Source: Ceratorhiza oryzae-sativae (lineage: Eukaryota > Basidiomycota > Agaricomycetes > Cantharellales > Ceratobasidiaceae). From it: DNA of 64,000 bases. Within the stretch, counting starts at the first letter, position 1, and each line of letters starts with the position of its first letter. The position numbers and the translations under genes are program-made. Of the stretch, positions 25,830-35,989 are shown piece by piece. The stretch is from NCBI GenBank assembly GCA_030998015.1, contig JARWMV010000233.1, forward strand, positions 1,798,001 to 1,862,000, written 5' to 3'. The notes beneath the pieces were generated by a model. The model saw only the letters and a list, made by a program, of their open reading frames with translations. It did no database searches and was not told the DNA's origin.

Positions 25830-26834
25830 TTAGAACTTGCAGCTATCAAGGACGACAGTAATGAGAAACTCGGCCGTAAATCAAGGGTGAGTCACTTACT
25901 AGGAGTTGGAGACATTCTCAGTCAAGACTGGAGGCTCGGCACCACTGTTGTTCCCTTGGTAGGTGTTGCAAACCGACTTGACACTGCTGTACTTGTTGGT
26001 GCTAGTGTTGATAGTGGCAACATCTCCATAGTTGGAGTTGATCCCGGCAAGGACTTTGCCGTTCGACGCGATCACATTGCTAATGGCAACCGTGCGCTTA
26101 TATTGGCTAAACCACGCATGTGTTAGTCAACAATTAACAAACCCACGTCAAAGTGTGGATGCTTACGTCTTACAGTTGCCGCAAGAGCGGTAGAGCTTTC
26201 CGAAATTCTGAACGCAGTAAGAGTCGATTTTCACGGATCCACCACCGTTGTGCTGGATGACCTTGTCGTCTGCGTTCTTGGCGCCTCCACCAATGATGTT
26301 CGATGTGCCAGAGGTCTGCTTAATGGTGATTGCGTCCTCACAGACGTCCTCGAACCAGACGTTGTACAAGTTGCAGGGCCCGAGGCAGTGGACGCCCTCG
26401 GCCTGGTTGGCGCCAATGACAACGTTTCTTGAACAAAGTTCAGGATCCGTGGCTCGCGTGGCACATGGGAACAATTCAACACTTACTGCAAAGTAGCACC
26501 AGACTCCAGGATGAACACCGCATCCTTGTCACCACCCTCCTTTTGTCCTTGGCAAGCACCCGAGCCACGATCGTATCGGACATTGCCACCTATCCGAGAA
26601 ATAGTCAGTGCGAGAGACTTGAGCTGAATCCCTTTCAGACTTACCATCAAAGGTACCAGTGACAGTTTTCGCGGCGCTCAAACTAGAGGTCTTCGGCGGG
26701 GTGGGGAACGTGCAGCTTGCAGCACGCTTGACGAATCTCCCGTCCGAACTGAGAGTAGGAGATGGTGCTGCGAGAGCGGTCTGAGCGAGGAAACCAGCGA
26801 TAGCTGCGAAAGAGGCAAAGGACATGTAAACCAT
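25830..26834 (-). CDS. Secreted pectate lyase, polysaccharide lyase family 3 (copy 2), 257 aa
   Basis: Paralogue of the gene at 23615-24677 with the same role. Five exons (26834-26645, 26589-26487, 26427-26167, 26106-25900, 25842-25830) sum to 774 bases in frame. Exons 1 and 2 have exactly the same lengths as in copy 1 (190 and 103). Exon 3 (261) equals copy 1 exons 3 plus 4 (188 + 73), so copy 1 has one extra intron at the GGG codons before IDSYCVQNF. The terminal exon is again 13 bases, giving NSYCKF. The signal peptide ([18 protein letters not shown]) ends near ALAAPSP, and all PL3 motifs are present. I chose the ATG at 26834, not 26858, because it aligns with copy 1. A TATA box lies about 90 bases upstream. 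Confidence 0.93.
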
Positions 26835-26918
26835 TGCGAAGAGGTGGTGATATATCAAAAGGCGTGTATGAGAATAGGAAAATCCTGTCGATGAGGGAGC
26901 ATGCCAGACCAGGGGGTC

Positions 26919-26926
26919 ATTTTATA
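26919..26926 (-). promoter_or_regulatory. TATA box of pectate lyase copy 2
   Basis: TATAAAAT on the minus strand, about 90 bases before the start at 26834, matching the spacing in copy 1. Confidence 0.6.
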
Positions 26927-27687
26927 ATGGGTTCAAAACCTCAAATGTCCACTGCGGCCCGCTCATAACCAGCGATGTATACGTGCGGTCCGGCTTGGAA
27001 AAAATATGAATCCAAGAATAGACCACGGCTAGTGAGTCGAAGGTTGGGGTTTACTTCAAGGGGAAGTCGCAGGCATGAGCCAGAACATATATGTCTAGCA
27101 TACAGCTTACCAGACACCACGTGGGATGTTGTCGTTTCGTTATGCCAAGACCTGTTATTCCGACGAAGGCTTCGTCATGACCTGATGCTGATATCGATTT
27201 ATTTTTGGATTAGTGCGAAGTTAAGCCTGCCACGTTTATGCGTCCTTGACTTGGCTGATGACAACGGGGATCATGCGCTTAACAACCCACGCGAGCCCCG
27301 CACGTGCCGAGCGAGGATCGAGACACGGAAGCCGGGTCACGAGTTCGGAGTAATGCCGCGTTTGCGGTTCATCCATCATGCGTAACGGATGGTTTTGTTG
27401 TTCTGATGTTTGGCTAATCGTCGCGGATGGTTTCATCCGACGAGAGTGGTCCTGGAGCTTAGCGGTAGGGGCTTAGAACGCCAACTGTATAACACTAAGC
27501 TAGCTTCTGTTTGTTTGGAAGGATTCAATTCAAACAGTGAAACGAGTGGTCCTCAAGCGGCAGCGAAAGAAACAGGCCTAGGGCGACCAGTCTCTTGATG
27601 CCGGGTGTAAACCAATCAGCGACGATTTGCAAGCGCGGTAGTTCTCGCGACCACGTGATCAAAAACGTTGATCGGCTGGCGCCTAAC
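26927..27687. other. Intergenic
   Basis: Divergent upstream regions of pectate lyase copy 2 and the small membrane protein. I see no supported gene. Confidence 0.5.
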
Positions 27688-28062
27688 ATGTCATCCACCA
27701 CGGGCGCCTTGGCCGCCTTACCAACCGACTTTAACCCAAACAATCCTATACGTCGTTCTCGAATCGTCCTAACCGCGACAATTGGCGGCGTAATTATCCT
27801 AGCAATCACTATTGTTATTATCACTATCCGAGTGGGTCACCTATCTCCCGTTTTGCTGTGCTGCGAAGAGTGACGTATGTTCAGGTCTCCCGTTGTCTTC
27901 AAGGCCGATCAGACAGAAAAAGGCGCAGAAAGATTCTCAATATCACCGGGGGGAATCGGCAGAAACGGAACGCTTGGGATGTGCAAGAGTGGGAAGGTAC
28001 ACCAGTAAGTTGTTCCAACCATCCGTATGACGACCTTCTCAACCATATTGGTTTAGGCCTAG
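27688..28062 (+). CDS. Small single-pass membrane protein, 89 aa
   Basis: Three exons (27688-27831, 27885-28004, 28057-28062) sum to 270 bases in frame. The last exon is only six bases (one alanine codon plus TAG) after a canonical GTAAGT...TTTAG intron. The protein has a short polar N-terminus (MSSTTGALAALPTDFNPNNP), a basic RRSR, a membrane helix (IVLTATIGGVIILAITIVII) and a strongly basic C-terminal tail (DRKRRRKILN) with QEWEGTPA at the end. The positive tail suggests a cytosolic C-terminus. I do not recognise the family. Its reality rests on consistent splicing and the clear helix. Confidence 0.55.
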
Positions 28063-28373
28063 CAGCTTATTTTTCTGGTACGATGTATATTTTTAGCCTA
28101 GTTGCGCAGATCCATGATTCGGACATGTATATTTCCTCAAACATGTCTAATGATACCCATTCAAAGAACATAAAGAACGCAACCATCAACTCACACAGCG
28201 TTTGACTTATTGGCATCGGGATAAACTAAAAAGACTGTTATCACTTTGGTTTCAAGTGTAATTGCACGTACTCCAGGATATTTGTGCCAGGAGACAGTCC
28301 ACAGGAGATCGAACGACACCGAGTGAACGGCGATTGGGGAGCTTGTTGCGAAAGCGACTCCAGTGCAAAATAA
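28063..28373. other. Short intergenic stretch before the tRNA
   Basis: No feature is recognised. It may act as the shared 3' region. Confidence 0.4.
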
Positions 28374-28445
28374 CTCCGATACTGGGAATCGAACCCAGGG
28401 CTATCGCGTGAGAGGCGATAATGTTAGCCACTACACCATATCGGA
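28374..28445 (-). tRNA. tRNA-Glu (anticodon CTC)
   Basis: A 72-base cloverleaf on the minus strand. The acceptor stem TCCGATA pairs with TATCGGA and is followed by discriminator G. The D arm starts TGGTGTAGTGG, the anticodon stem is ATCGC/GCGAT around loop CTCTCAC, and the T arm contains GGTTCGATTCC (B box). There is no intron. The sequence is identical to the second copy at 33354-33425 in the opposite orientation. Confidence 0.95.
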
Positions 28446-28513
28446 TTTAGCGATGAGGTGGGAGGAGTCAATAGATCAACAGGGCGATTGAACGTCCTAA
28501 TGATATTCAAAGA

Positions 28514-30164
28514 TTAGATAACATTGTTCTGAAGACTTGGTCGATTGGGTGACATGAGGTACTCGTTGATACGCTTTAAAGTAGCCCGCGCGGGGTTTGC
28601 ACCTGGACGCGAGCTGAGCACCCATTGCAATCTTCGCTTGGTGGTCTCCTTGTTCGGCCGGTCGGCAATTCCCTGCTCGACAAAAGCTCCAGCGTCGTCA
28701 AAGTACAGGGTCAGAGCGGCTGTTGCGATTCCGATCGAAAGGTCTTTTCCATCTTTGCATAGGATCGTAACATGCGAAACCGGAGAAGCCTCGAGATGTG
28801 AGCGGATAAACTTCAGTGAATTGGGAAGTGTGTGCGTGAGAAACTGAACTGGGTGTTGTTTAGGGTAGTAGCTTGGGACTTGTAGAATAGTTGGTACAGT
28901 CAGAGAATCGAGCGATTCCGAATTTGTGGTTAGAGGTATGGAGTTTGGGGCATTTGGTGGTTCAGTTTTAGCTGGTGGGTCGACGAGCAGTAGCGTTGGC
29001 CCCGTTCCCAATAAATGGGACTCCGATGAGCGAACCCCAACTCGCAGCCGGCCACCCACCATCGGAATCGGGTCGGAATTGGAGGCAGATCTGGTCTCTA
29101 CAGGTTCTTCGATCAACTCCTTGATCGAATCCTCCAACTCGTCTTGAGGACAGGTCAGCAGCCGAGATTTATGTGACCAAAATAAGCTAGGTGTGAGCCC
29201 CTGTTACAGTATAGATCAGTCGAAGACGAGTGGTGTCAAATCGGGTTGCGAAAGCGGGAACCAGGACTTACGTGACTCCATAATTCGTGATCGTCGCCGG
29301 ATCCCTGAACATAGGTAAATCCGAGTCGTCGATCAACCCCGTCTTGCACACGTTGCGAGGCCGAGACGCAAACAATCGGATAGAAAGGAGTGTTTTCGTC
29401 GACCGGTGGCACTTGGGGGTTGGAAGAGTCGGGACTTATCCAGAATGGTCGAAGTGGCTTTGGGAGGTGTGGTAAGGTGTATGCAGATGCCTTGGGAAAA
29501 TTTAGTCTTTCCCACGAGTGAGCTAGTTTTAGACTCACTTTCAACTCTTCCGCCCATCCTTGTATCTTTTCGTCCATCTGTGCATGTTCAGATCGCGAGA
29601 CTGCATCGGGTGGCGTAAACAGCCCAGAATGCTCGTCATTCAATCCGGCGGCACGGTTGATAACCGCACACCAAATGGGCACCGTGCGAGATAAAGCATC
29701 CGGATGTCGCTTGCCCCTCCGGGTCGAGTCGACTAGGATGATCCCTCCATGTGAGATAATGATCGGCAGTAAATGCAGATTGGCGCGGCGAAGGTTGAAC
29801 GACCACTGGGATGTATGTCCGTCTGTAGATTTAAAGTAAGCCGCTGCCTTTACGTCCGCGGACATCTATTCATGTTGGTAGTAAGTTGAAGCCGAGGGTC
29901 AAAAATGGCTCTCCTTACGAACCAAGGCGGGATCAACATACCATGCCCCACAACGCAGATTGGCTAGTATTTTCGGGTCGTGTCAGACATTGTGCAAGGT
30001 GTTGATTCCAGTGTTGGTAAGGACTTACGAGCTACGGGTAGCGTTCCGGACTCCACCACCCTCCTTACGAACATGGCGTCTTGATTGATTGAACGTAACC
30101 GGTTGTAAGTGTTGGTCATCTCCTGGCGGAGTACGTTGAGCCCCGAGGCTCTGAGATCAGTCAT
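28514..30164 (-). CDS. RIT1: tRNA A64-2'-O-ribosylphosphate transferase (initiator tRNA phosphoribosyl transferase)
   Basis: In fungi and plants Rit1 adds phosphoribose to A64 of initiator tRNA-Met and so keeps it from elongation. At least four exons: the first starts at 30164 (MTDLRASGLNVLRQE, then LRSINQDA); a short one reads NLRCGAWYVDPAL; a long one at 29865 to about 29275 holds YFKSTDGHTSQWSFNLRRAN and DSTRRGKRHPDALSRTVPIW; the last begins GLTPSLFWSHKSRLL (about 29205) and ends at 28514. The C-terminal part carries the DUSP-like Rit1 region with ILCKDGKDLSIGIATAALTL. Length and motif order fit a full-length gene. Its 3' end is about 70 bases from the tRNA-Glu gene. The donor of the second intron (GTTCGT) is my least certain boundary. 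Confidence 0.9.
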
Positions 30165-30502
30165 GGCAGAGTAGACAGGTGAGAAGCGAAGTTCCTATGG
30201 TGGACAGAGTAGTGGTTGTTGGCATCAAGGTTATTGGTTCGAGGGTACGATACAGAACCACGGTGAGACACCAGTGCGAACAAACAAGTCCCGACGATCA
30301 AAGCTTCAGCGAGTGGCTGACTCAGCACCTTGATTTGCACCTCTCACCTTGTCCACCACACTCTATCCCTCCGATTATCGCCTCACGTATGTACCACGCC
30401 CTTTCATAAGCTAACCACGACTTACACCTTATCATCAGTTACTCTTGAACAAGTTTGTCACTTTAGCTCTCACAGTATCTCCCCCGCTAACCCCACATGC
30501 AG

Positions 30503-31087
30503 TGAAGAACAAGAACAAGCAGACTCGCTTCCCGGTCGTGCGTCTTCGTGTTTCCTCCCCCTATCTTGTCCTCGAGCTAATCGCGTGCAGGACCTCCCGC
30601 TTCTTTCACCAGGCCCGTATCAAGAAGATTATGCAAAAGGACGATGAAGTAGGCAAAGTAGCCCAAGCCACGCCGATTGTCATTTGTGAGTACCACTGTT
30701 GCGCCGCCTGACGCTGCACCCGCTAATCGTCCGGGAAAACAGCCAAAGCACTCGAACTATTCATGGCCAACCTCGTCCAAGAGGCGAGCAACATCACCAT
30801 CCAACGAGGAGCCAAACGACTCGAGGCATACCACCTGTGAGTTTGCACAAGCGGCCTGGAAACCCCATTTCACAGACGCTCATCGTTGTTCCCTACACTA
30901 CTCGACTAGGAAACACGCCATCGAAACCATAGACTCGTTCGATTTCCTCCGAGAAATCGTCGCACCCGTCCCAGACCCTACCAACGGTGGACAGATTCCC
31001 GAGGATGGCGGCAGCGACGATGGGGCCGCGCCTCGAAAGCGCCGCGCGCGGAGGACAAAGGCTGAGATGGAAGCTGATGCTCAATAA
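30503..31087 (+). CDS. BUR6-like: NC2-alpha / DRAP1-like histone-fold corepressor (5' end uncertain)
   Basis: NC2-alpha pairs with NC2-beta (Dr1) to bind TBP on promoters and block or redirect preinitiation-complex assembly in the nucleus. Exons seen: KNKNKQTRFPV (30503-30542), an intron with GTGCGT donor, ARIKKIMQKDDEVGKVAQAT (from about 30615), an intron after ATPIVI, SKALELFMANLVQEASN through RLEAYHL, an intron, then KHAIETIDSFDFLREIVAPV. This is the complete CBFD/NF-YB-type histone fold, followed by an acidic stretch and a basic tail (PRKRRARRTKAEMEADAQ). RFPVARIKKIMQ and FDFLREIV point to NC2-alpha and not NF-YC or Dpb3. The first exon with the start codon lies upstream in 30160-30500, but I could not fix it. 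RIT1 is divergent from it. Confidence 0.85.
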
Positions 31088-31768
31088 ATTCGTGGTTGAT
31101 GCATCGCGGATGATGGCAAAGCTGTCCAGTGGCGGAAAGCTAGAGTGCCATTGACTGAATTGCTGCGTTATCGAGCTGTTGAGATTCGTATCAGATGTAC
31201 TTATTCTTTTTGAACCTTGTTGTGACCATGCTTTCAGCCTGCTGGCCATACGGAGCGGCGAGTCCAAACTTGGACCTCGCAACCAGACGTAAAGTCATAC
31301 TTTTAACCAAAACTAACATACAAGAAAACGGAAAGAGGATTTCATAGAAACAGGGGCATAGGAAACATGGTTTGGGGAAGCGAGAAGAACAGTCAGAAAA
31401 ACGACGACACCAGGCTTTCAAGGAATCGAACCCAGGCATGAATGTCCCCTCAAGGTACATCCGTATAAATCCATATCCCGCAGTCGACCGTTTTCCCGTG
31501 CTCATGTCCAATTTCCACAAAATCCACGTCCATGATCAGCCCTGTTTTGCAGCGAGAGGAAAGAGGAAAGAGAGAGGTTCTGGACTTCAAGCCGTGGTTC
31601 TCCCCCCTATTATTTCCGATTCTGATCCTGCAACCAGGCCCATTTCGAGTCGCAGTCAGGCCAAATGACTGCACAGTATGTCAGTCATGTCAGCTGGATA
31701 CGAAACCGACTGGAAGACTTGCCAATTGTTCTATCAGCGATTGATGTTCCTTGGAATTCTTCGTGCGA
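31088..31768. other. Intergenic between convergent genes
   Basis: Shared 3' region of the NC2-alpha gene and the PIN-domain gene. The open frames on both strands lack motifs. Confidence 0.5.
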
Positions 31769-33024
31769 CTACTCCGGATCGAGCTTTTCACCGCGAGCGA
31801 GGACGCGGATGACCTTTCCGGCGGGTGGGACCATGATCGCGGCAGCTGGCTTTTCGACAAGCCCACCACGAGCGCGACCACGACCGGGCGGAGGACCACC
31901 CGTGCGCCCACCGCCTCCTCCGCCACGAGCACGCCGCTCGCCCTTGCCCGGACTCTGCGTCGGCTTTTCCTTTTCCACATCCAAAACTTCCAGCCCGAGT
32001 TTGGACGCCCACGAACGGACGAGCTCGCCGTCCACGAGCGACTCGTGCCGTCCCACCGGTGTAGCATCGATCGAATCAATCACGGCAAGCGCAACTCGCT
32101 TGCCATCGGTAGTGCCCGAGTTGGCTTCCCATTTTGCACAGCACACCATGCGCTTCATCCATTCGGGTGCGCCAGCACCTTCAACTTTCCAACGTGCGTC
32201 GGGTTGGTTGGGAACTGAGCCCGTGCCGGAAGGCGACTTGGCAGCGATGGTGTCCCAGGGAATAAACGCATCGTCGCGCTGGACGCGGATCCGGGGGTTT
32301 TCCCCGACTTGTTCTTCGAGCAAGCGGGAAGCGGCACGGGAGCGTACGGCAAGCGGGTTGTTGCCGGATTTGAGCACGTCGAGTGTATTGAGAGCTAGAG
32401 ACCGATCGTGTGAATCGAATAGCGCCATGATGAAATAGTTGAGACTCTCACCTTCCAGCGGGATCACGATCTCGGTGTGTTTGTTGCGGCACCACCGTTG
32501 GACGGCCCCCAGCGCGTAGATCAAGACGCTTCCGTCTATGACAACCACGTCCGGGAGAGGGGGTGCGCCCCGGGGCTGAGCATGGTTGATCACCCGGGGC
32601 CGAGGGGGAGACGCAGATTCCGAGGCAGTGTCATCACTCGACTGGGGCCGACGACGCCAAGACCCTTCCTCGCCATTCACAGCAGGGCCGATCCCAAAGT
32701 CCGCCTTGGCTCGCGCCCGGTCGAACTCGGGGTCGTACTCTTGGTCCTTGTCCGCTCGACGCATGCCACCACTTGCAGCGCGGCCTCCACGACCACGACC
32801 GCCCGACCGGTTCCGACCTCCTCCGCCGTGCTGAGCGTTGCGTTCGAGTTCGGCAACTTGGTGGCTGAGAAACGCTGCGCCTAGTGCTCGAGACATGGAT
32901 GTTCGGTTCTGGTTGGTGGGAGAAATAGGACAGCGTTGGATCAGGAGGAACGTTCGCTTGAGGGAGAACGAGGGGCGAGGGCTGGGCTTACCTTGTCGAT
33001 GACTGGGTCGAGGACTTTAGACAT
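31769..33024 (-). CDS. PIN-domain protein with RGG-rich tails, 390 aa
   Basis: Two exons: 33024-32992 (MSKVLDPVIDK) and 32908-31769, joined through a GTAAGC...ACCAG intron into NRTSMSRALG. Together they are 1173 bases. The start at 33024 is preferred over the internal ATG at 32896 because the splice is canonical and in frame. After a Gly/Arg-rich low-complexity region (residues about 35-65) comes a PIN-like nuclease fold: VVVIDGSVLIYALGAVQRW with the first acidic residue, HTEIVIPLEGESLNYFIMAL, then TLDVLKSGNN. The C-terminus is again Gly/Arg/Pro-rich (RGG-type, about 345-385), which suggests RNA binding. The basidiomycete role is unknown; RNA cleavage or decay is an inference from the fold. 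Confidence 0.7.
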
Positions 33025-33353
33025 TTCGGGTTCGTTTCGGGATGTGGGATTGGGTTCTTTGTTTGAATATTTTATATATGCAGGCCTTTTAGGCCTTGTG
33101 GTGGTGCTGCTGTTGATGGCGTGTGGAGATCAGCGGCGCAGCAGGGGCGCTTAGGTTGTTTGTCACATGAGATCCGAGTCAATATACATGTCATCACATG
33201 CCCAAATAGGACGTGTCACTTGCTGGTTATGGAACTGATGAGTCGGTGCTGTGGATCTGGAAGCTGCGGGCATTGCATGGGCGCGCACGAGTTTCGGGGC
33301 GTGGGTGAGCGAGCATTCAACCAGTATAATGGGCAAGCTTAGCCTTTGGATAT

Positions 33354-33425
33354 TCCGATATGGTGTAGTGGCTAACATTATCGCCTCTCACGCGATAGCC
33401 CTGGGTTCGATTCCCAGTATCGGAG
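33354..33425 (+). tRNA. tRNA-Glu (anticodon CTC), second copy
   Basis: All 72 bases equal the minus-strand copy at 28374-28445: acceptor TCCGATA/TATCGGA, discriminator G, loop CTCTCAC, B box GGTTCGATTCC. The flanks differ, so only the gene itself is duplicated. Confidence 0.95.
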
Positions 33426-33675
33426 ATATTTTGCTGGTCAGACAATTACAATTTTCACAACAGGCTTTTTATTGTTCTGTCACGTCCACGACTCGTGCGT
33501 TTAACACAGTGGCGCGTATTGTGGTTTATTTTGGCCCCATTTCGAGGCCCGCACTAAAGCTAGGTAGACCTATTGGCCACCAGAGCAAAGGGAGCAAGAT
33601 ACCATAGCAATCTGCCCCTCGAAGTCTGATATAAAGCACCGTCGGGAGAGTTGGCTTTAGCTCATATCTTCCAAC

Positions 33676-34365
33676 ATGTCCCAAGCTGACACAAACGGCA
33701 TCGCCCAACCCCTACACCGAAAATCTCGCTTGAAGTTTCGGCTGCTTATACCACGAGAGCTTGGTCCTTGGGTGGGTTGTGATTACCCTGCATCCGTGGC
33801 GAATGTTTAGTATATTGCATATACTTATTTACATTGTCGTATGGTTTCAGTCCAAGGGTGTTCCGTCGGAGTTTTGTATTGGTCGATGTTATCCTCCATT
33901 GAACAAGCCCAAAGCTGTGCGGGTAGCCACTGAGCGCTGTTTTGTTGAAGGTCTCGGGAATATATGCATCGACGCTCGACCTTGTCCTGTGAGAGATCCT
34001 GCAGTTCAGGCGAAGATTATAGCAGGGGTAGAGTTTGCTCAAAGCCAATATGTGAGTTTGGAGGCTGAACAAGATCGTACGATACTTACTTTATATAGCC
34101 CGATGATGCGAATTCTTCAGGCTCCAAGGATACGTACTCGGATTTGGAAGAATCCGATAGCGAAGGACGCACATCAAGCCAAACCGTTGTGGAGGAGAAG
34201 ACTCTGTCACTTATTAAGCGTTTATGGAATACCATGTCTACGCCTCTGTTGTTCAACGAAAGGGGAGCTCAACCAGTGAGCGATGTTGATGTAGTTGGAA
34301 AGCCAGGGTGTTTTGCTGCTCTAATTCCTGTTACATGGGAGCAACGCTGTAGGGAAAAGGCTTGA
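33676..34365 (+). CDS. Unrecognised 187-aa protein
   Basis: Three exons (33676-33771, 33851-34051, 34099-34365) sum to 564 bases with all joins in phase 0 and GTGGGT/GTGAGT donors. It starts MSQADTNGIAQPLHRKSR. The middle is Cys-containing (EFCIGRCYPPLNK, CFVEGLG, CIDARPCPVRDP). An acidic Ser-rich stretch (YSDLEESDSEG) follows, and the C-terminal helix region reads LSLIKRLWNTMS...FAALIPVTWEQRCREKA. There is no signal peptide or membrane helix. I cannot place it in a family. It begins 250 bases after the tRNA gene on the same strand. Confidence 0.6.
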
Positions 34366-35989
34366 TTTATGGCGGTGCACGTTTCAAAATGCTCCCTATT
34401 TTCACCATTATTCTATTTCTATATAATGTATTCTCACAAGACTCACAAATTTAATTGTTTGACTCTGTCCCTTCTGATCACGTGTGACTTGGTGTGATGA
34501 TCGCCAACCTGACTACCACCACCACCGCCACCACCACCATAAATAGCACTATCTCATCTCGAGCCACCCCGGATAAGTAAACCTAGTGGATTATTACGCA
34601 GCTGCTCAATTACCCTGTAAATACTGTCGAGTGTCTGACAATGCTATATCTTCATCTTCTTGATGTCGCTTCAGAAGGAACTCCGAGATGCTCGAGACGC
34701 CTAGTTCACGGGTTCTAATTTTAGAATCGATGGAAGATAAAATTATCTTGGATTTCAGGTATGAAATAGGAGAAGGGCATGAGCGGATAAACTTGACGGT
34801 GTTTTGTTCTAGAACCTGCAGTCCTACTGATGCAAAACCCTTCGTCGATTCCTCGGTCAACGTTTATGGTCAATCCTAGGCTATAGCTCGCTCGGCCGCT
34901 ACAGGTTCCGTTGTCTCATGGTGGTATTGAATATAAACCTACTTACTATATCCAGAGGCATCTTTGATATGTCCCAACAAGGGCGACCTGCTTTTCTTCA
35001 ATCAAGTTTCCCTGTATCTCATGTCCTTTCTCCTCGTGGTGCAACCTCCGCTTGAAGCATGCTCGGCTGTGGAATGTCTGATGGGCATCTTTTGACCTCG
35101 TCTCATTTCTCGCGATCAACCACTATTCTCCGCGCTTCGTGCTGTTCTATAATTTTACTTCTCGGGGGCTACACAACGAATAGGATCGGCTACCGGGGAA
35201 TTTGTGAGATTGGACGTTGTAAGTGGTTCGCTTCACTTATTGATCCGTCCTCTCATACATCCTTCGCGGCTGCTCGGAACTGTTATTGCACCGATTAATT
35301 AATGTGGAGCATGCTCTTGTGTTTTTGGTCTTTTCGGAAGCTTTTACACAATTTATTTGGCCCCACCTACCGTTATTTCGAAGTGGTCTCGTGGTCTCGT
35401 CCGTTACCTCGCTAGCTTTTCGGTGATAAGCGACGCGTGCTTGATCAGAACCCTCCCGACGGTTGTGCACTTTATTCGGAGAAATGCTGACCTTCTGCAT
35501 CGGCAATTTTAACTTTACATTGACTCTAGTTGAGTTTGCTGGCACTATTCAGTGCGATACAGAGTAGAAATGGGATCCTTGTGACTATCGCCGACAGCTG
35601 CACCAAGCCGGCCGGGGGAATTGATCAGCCTCGGGAGAATTCTAGTTCCGTTTTTAGCGACGTAGACAACGCGCATAATCACAAGAATCACGGTGAGCGC
35701 GCATCTTCGTTACCTCATGCCATAGTCGCTGATGAGCGTGCTCATATGACCAGGTTGATTCCCGTTTGCCTGCTCCTGTTTACAACCCGTTTATTCCCTA
35801 TTGGATTGTGCGATCACCTGGCCGCATCTCGGTGTTCCCAGACTATTAGCGAGTCGCGTGGTCGTCGATACGCACTTTGGTCGACTTCCTGCATTCCTCC
35901 GAGGTATCGCAAAGGCTATTGGCATAAAAAGCAACGATGTGAGTCGACCAAGGATCATTGTACTCTTTTCTCTCGCTCATATTTCGGTC
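34366..35989. other. Intergenic with an ACC microsatellite
   Basis: A short imperfect ACC repeat lies at about 34514-34539. Open frames at 35059-35298 and 35530-35900 have no motif. The distal part is upstream sequence of the cellulase gene. Confidence 0.45.

Noticed and set aside
31422..31433. B-box-like GGTTCGATTCC on the minus strand, possible tRNA
   Set aside because: The T-stem does not pair beyond two bases, and I find no matching acceptor or anticodon stem around it.
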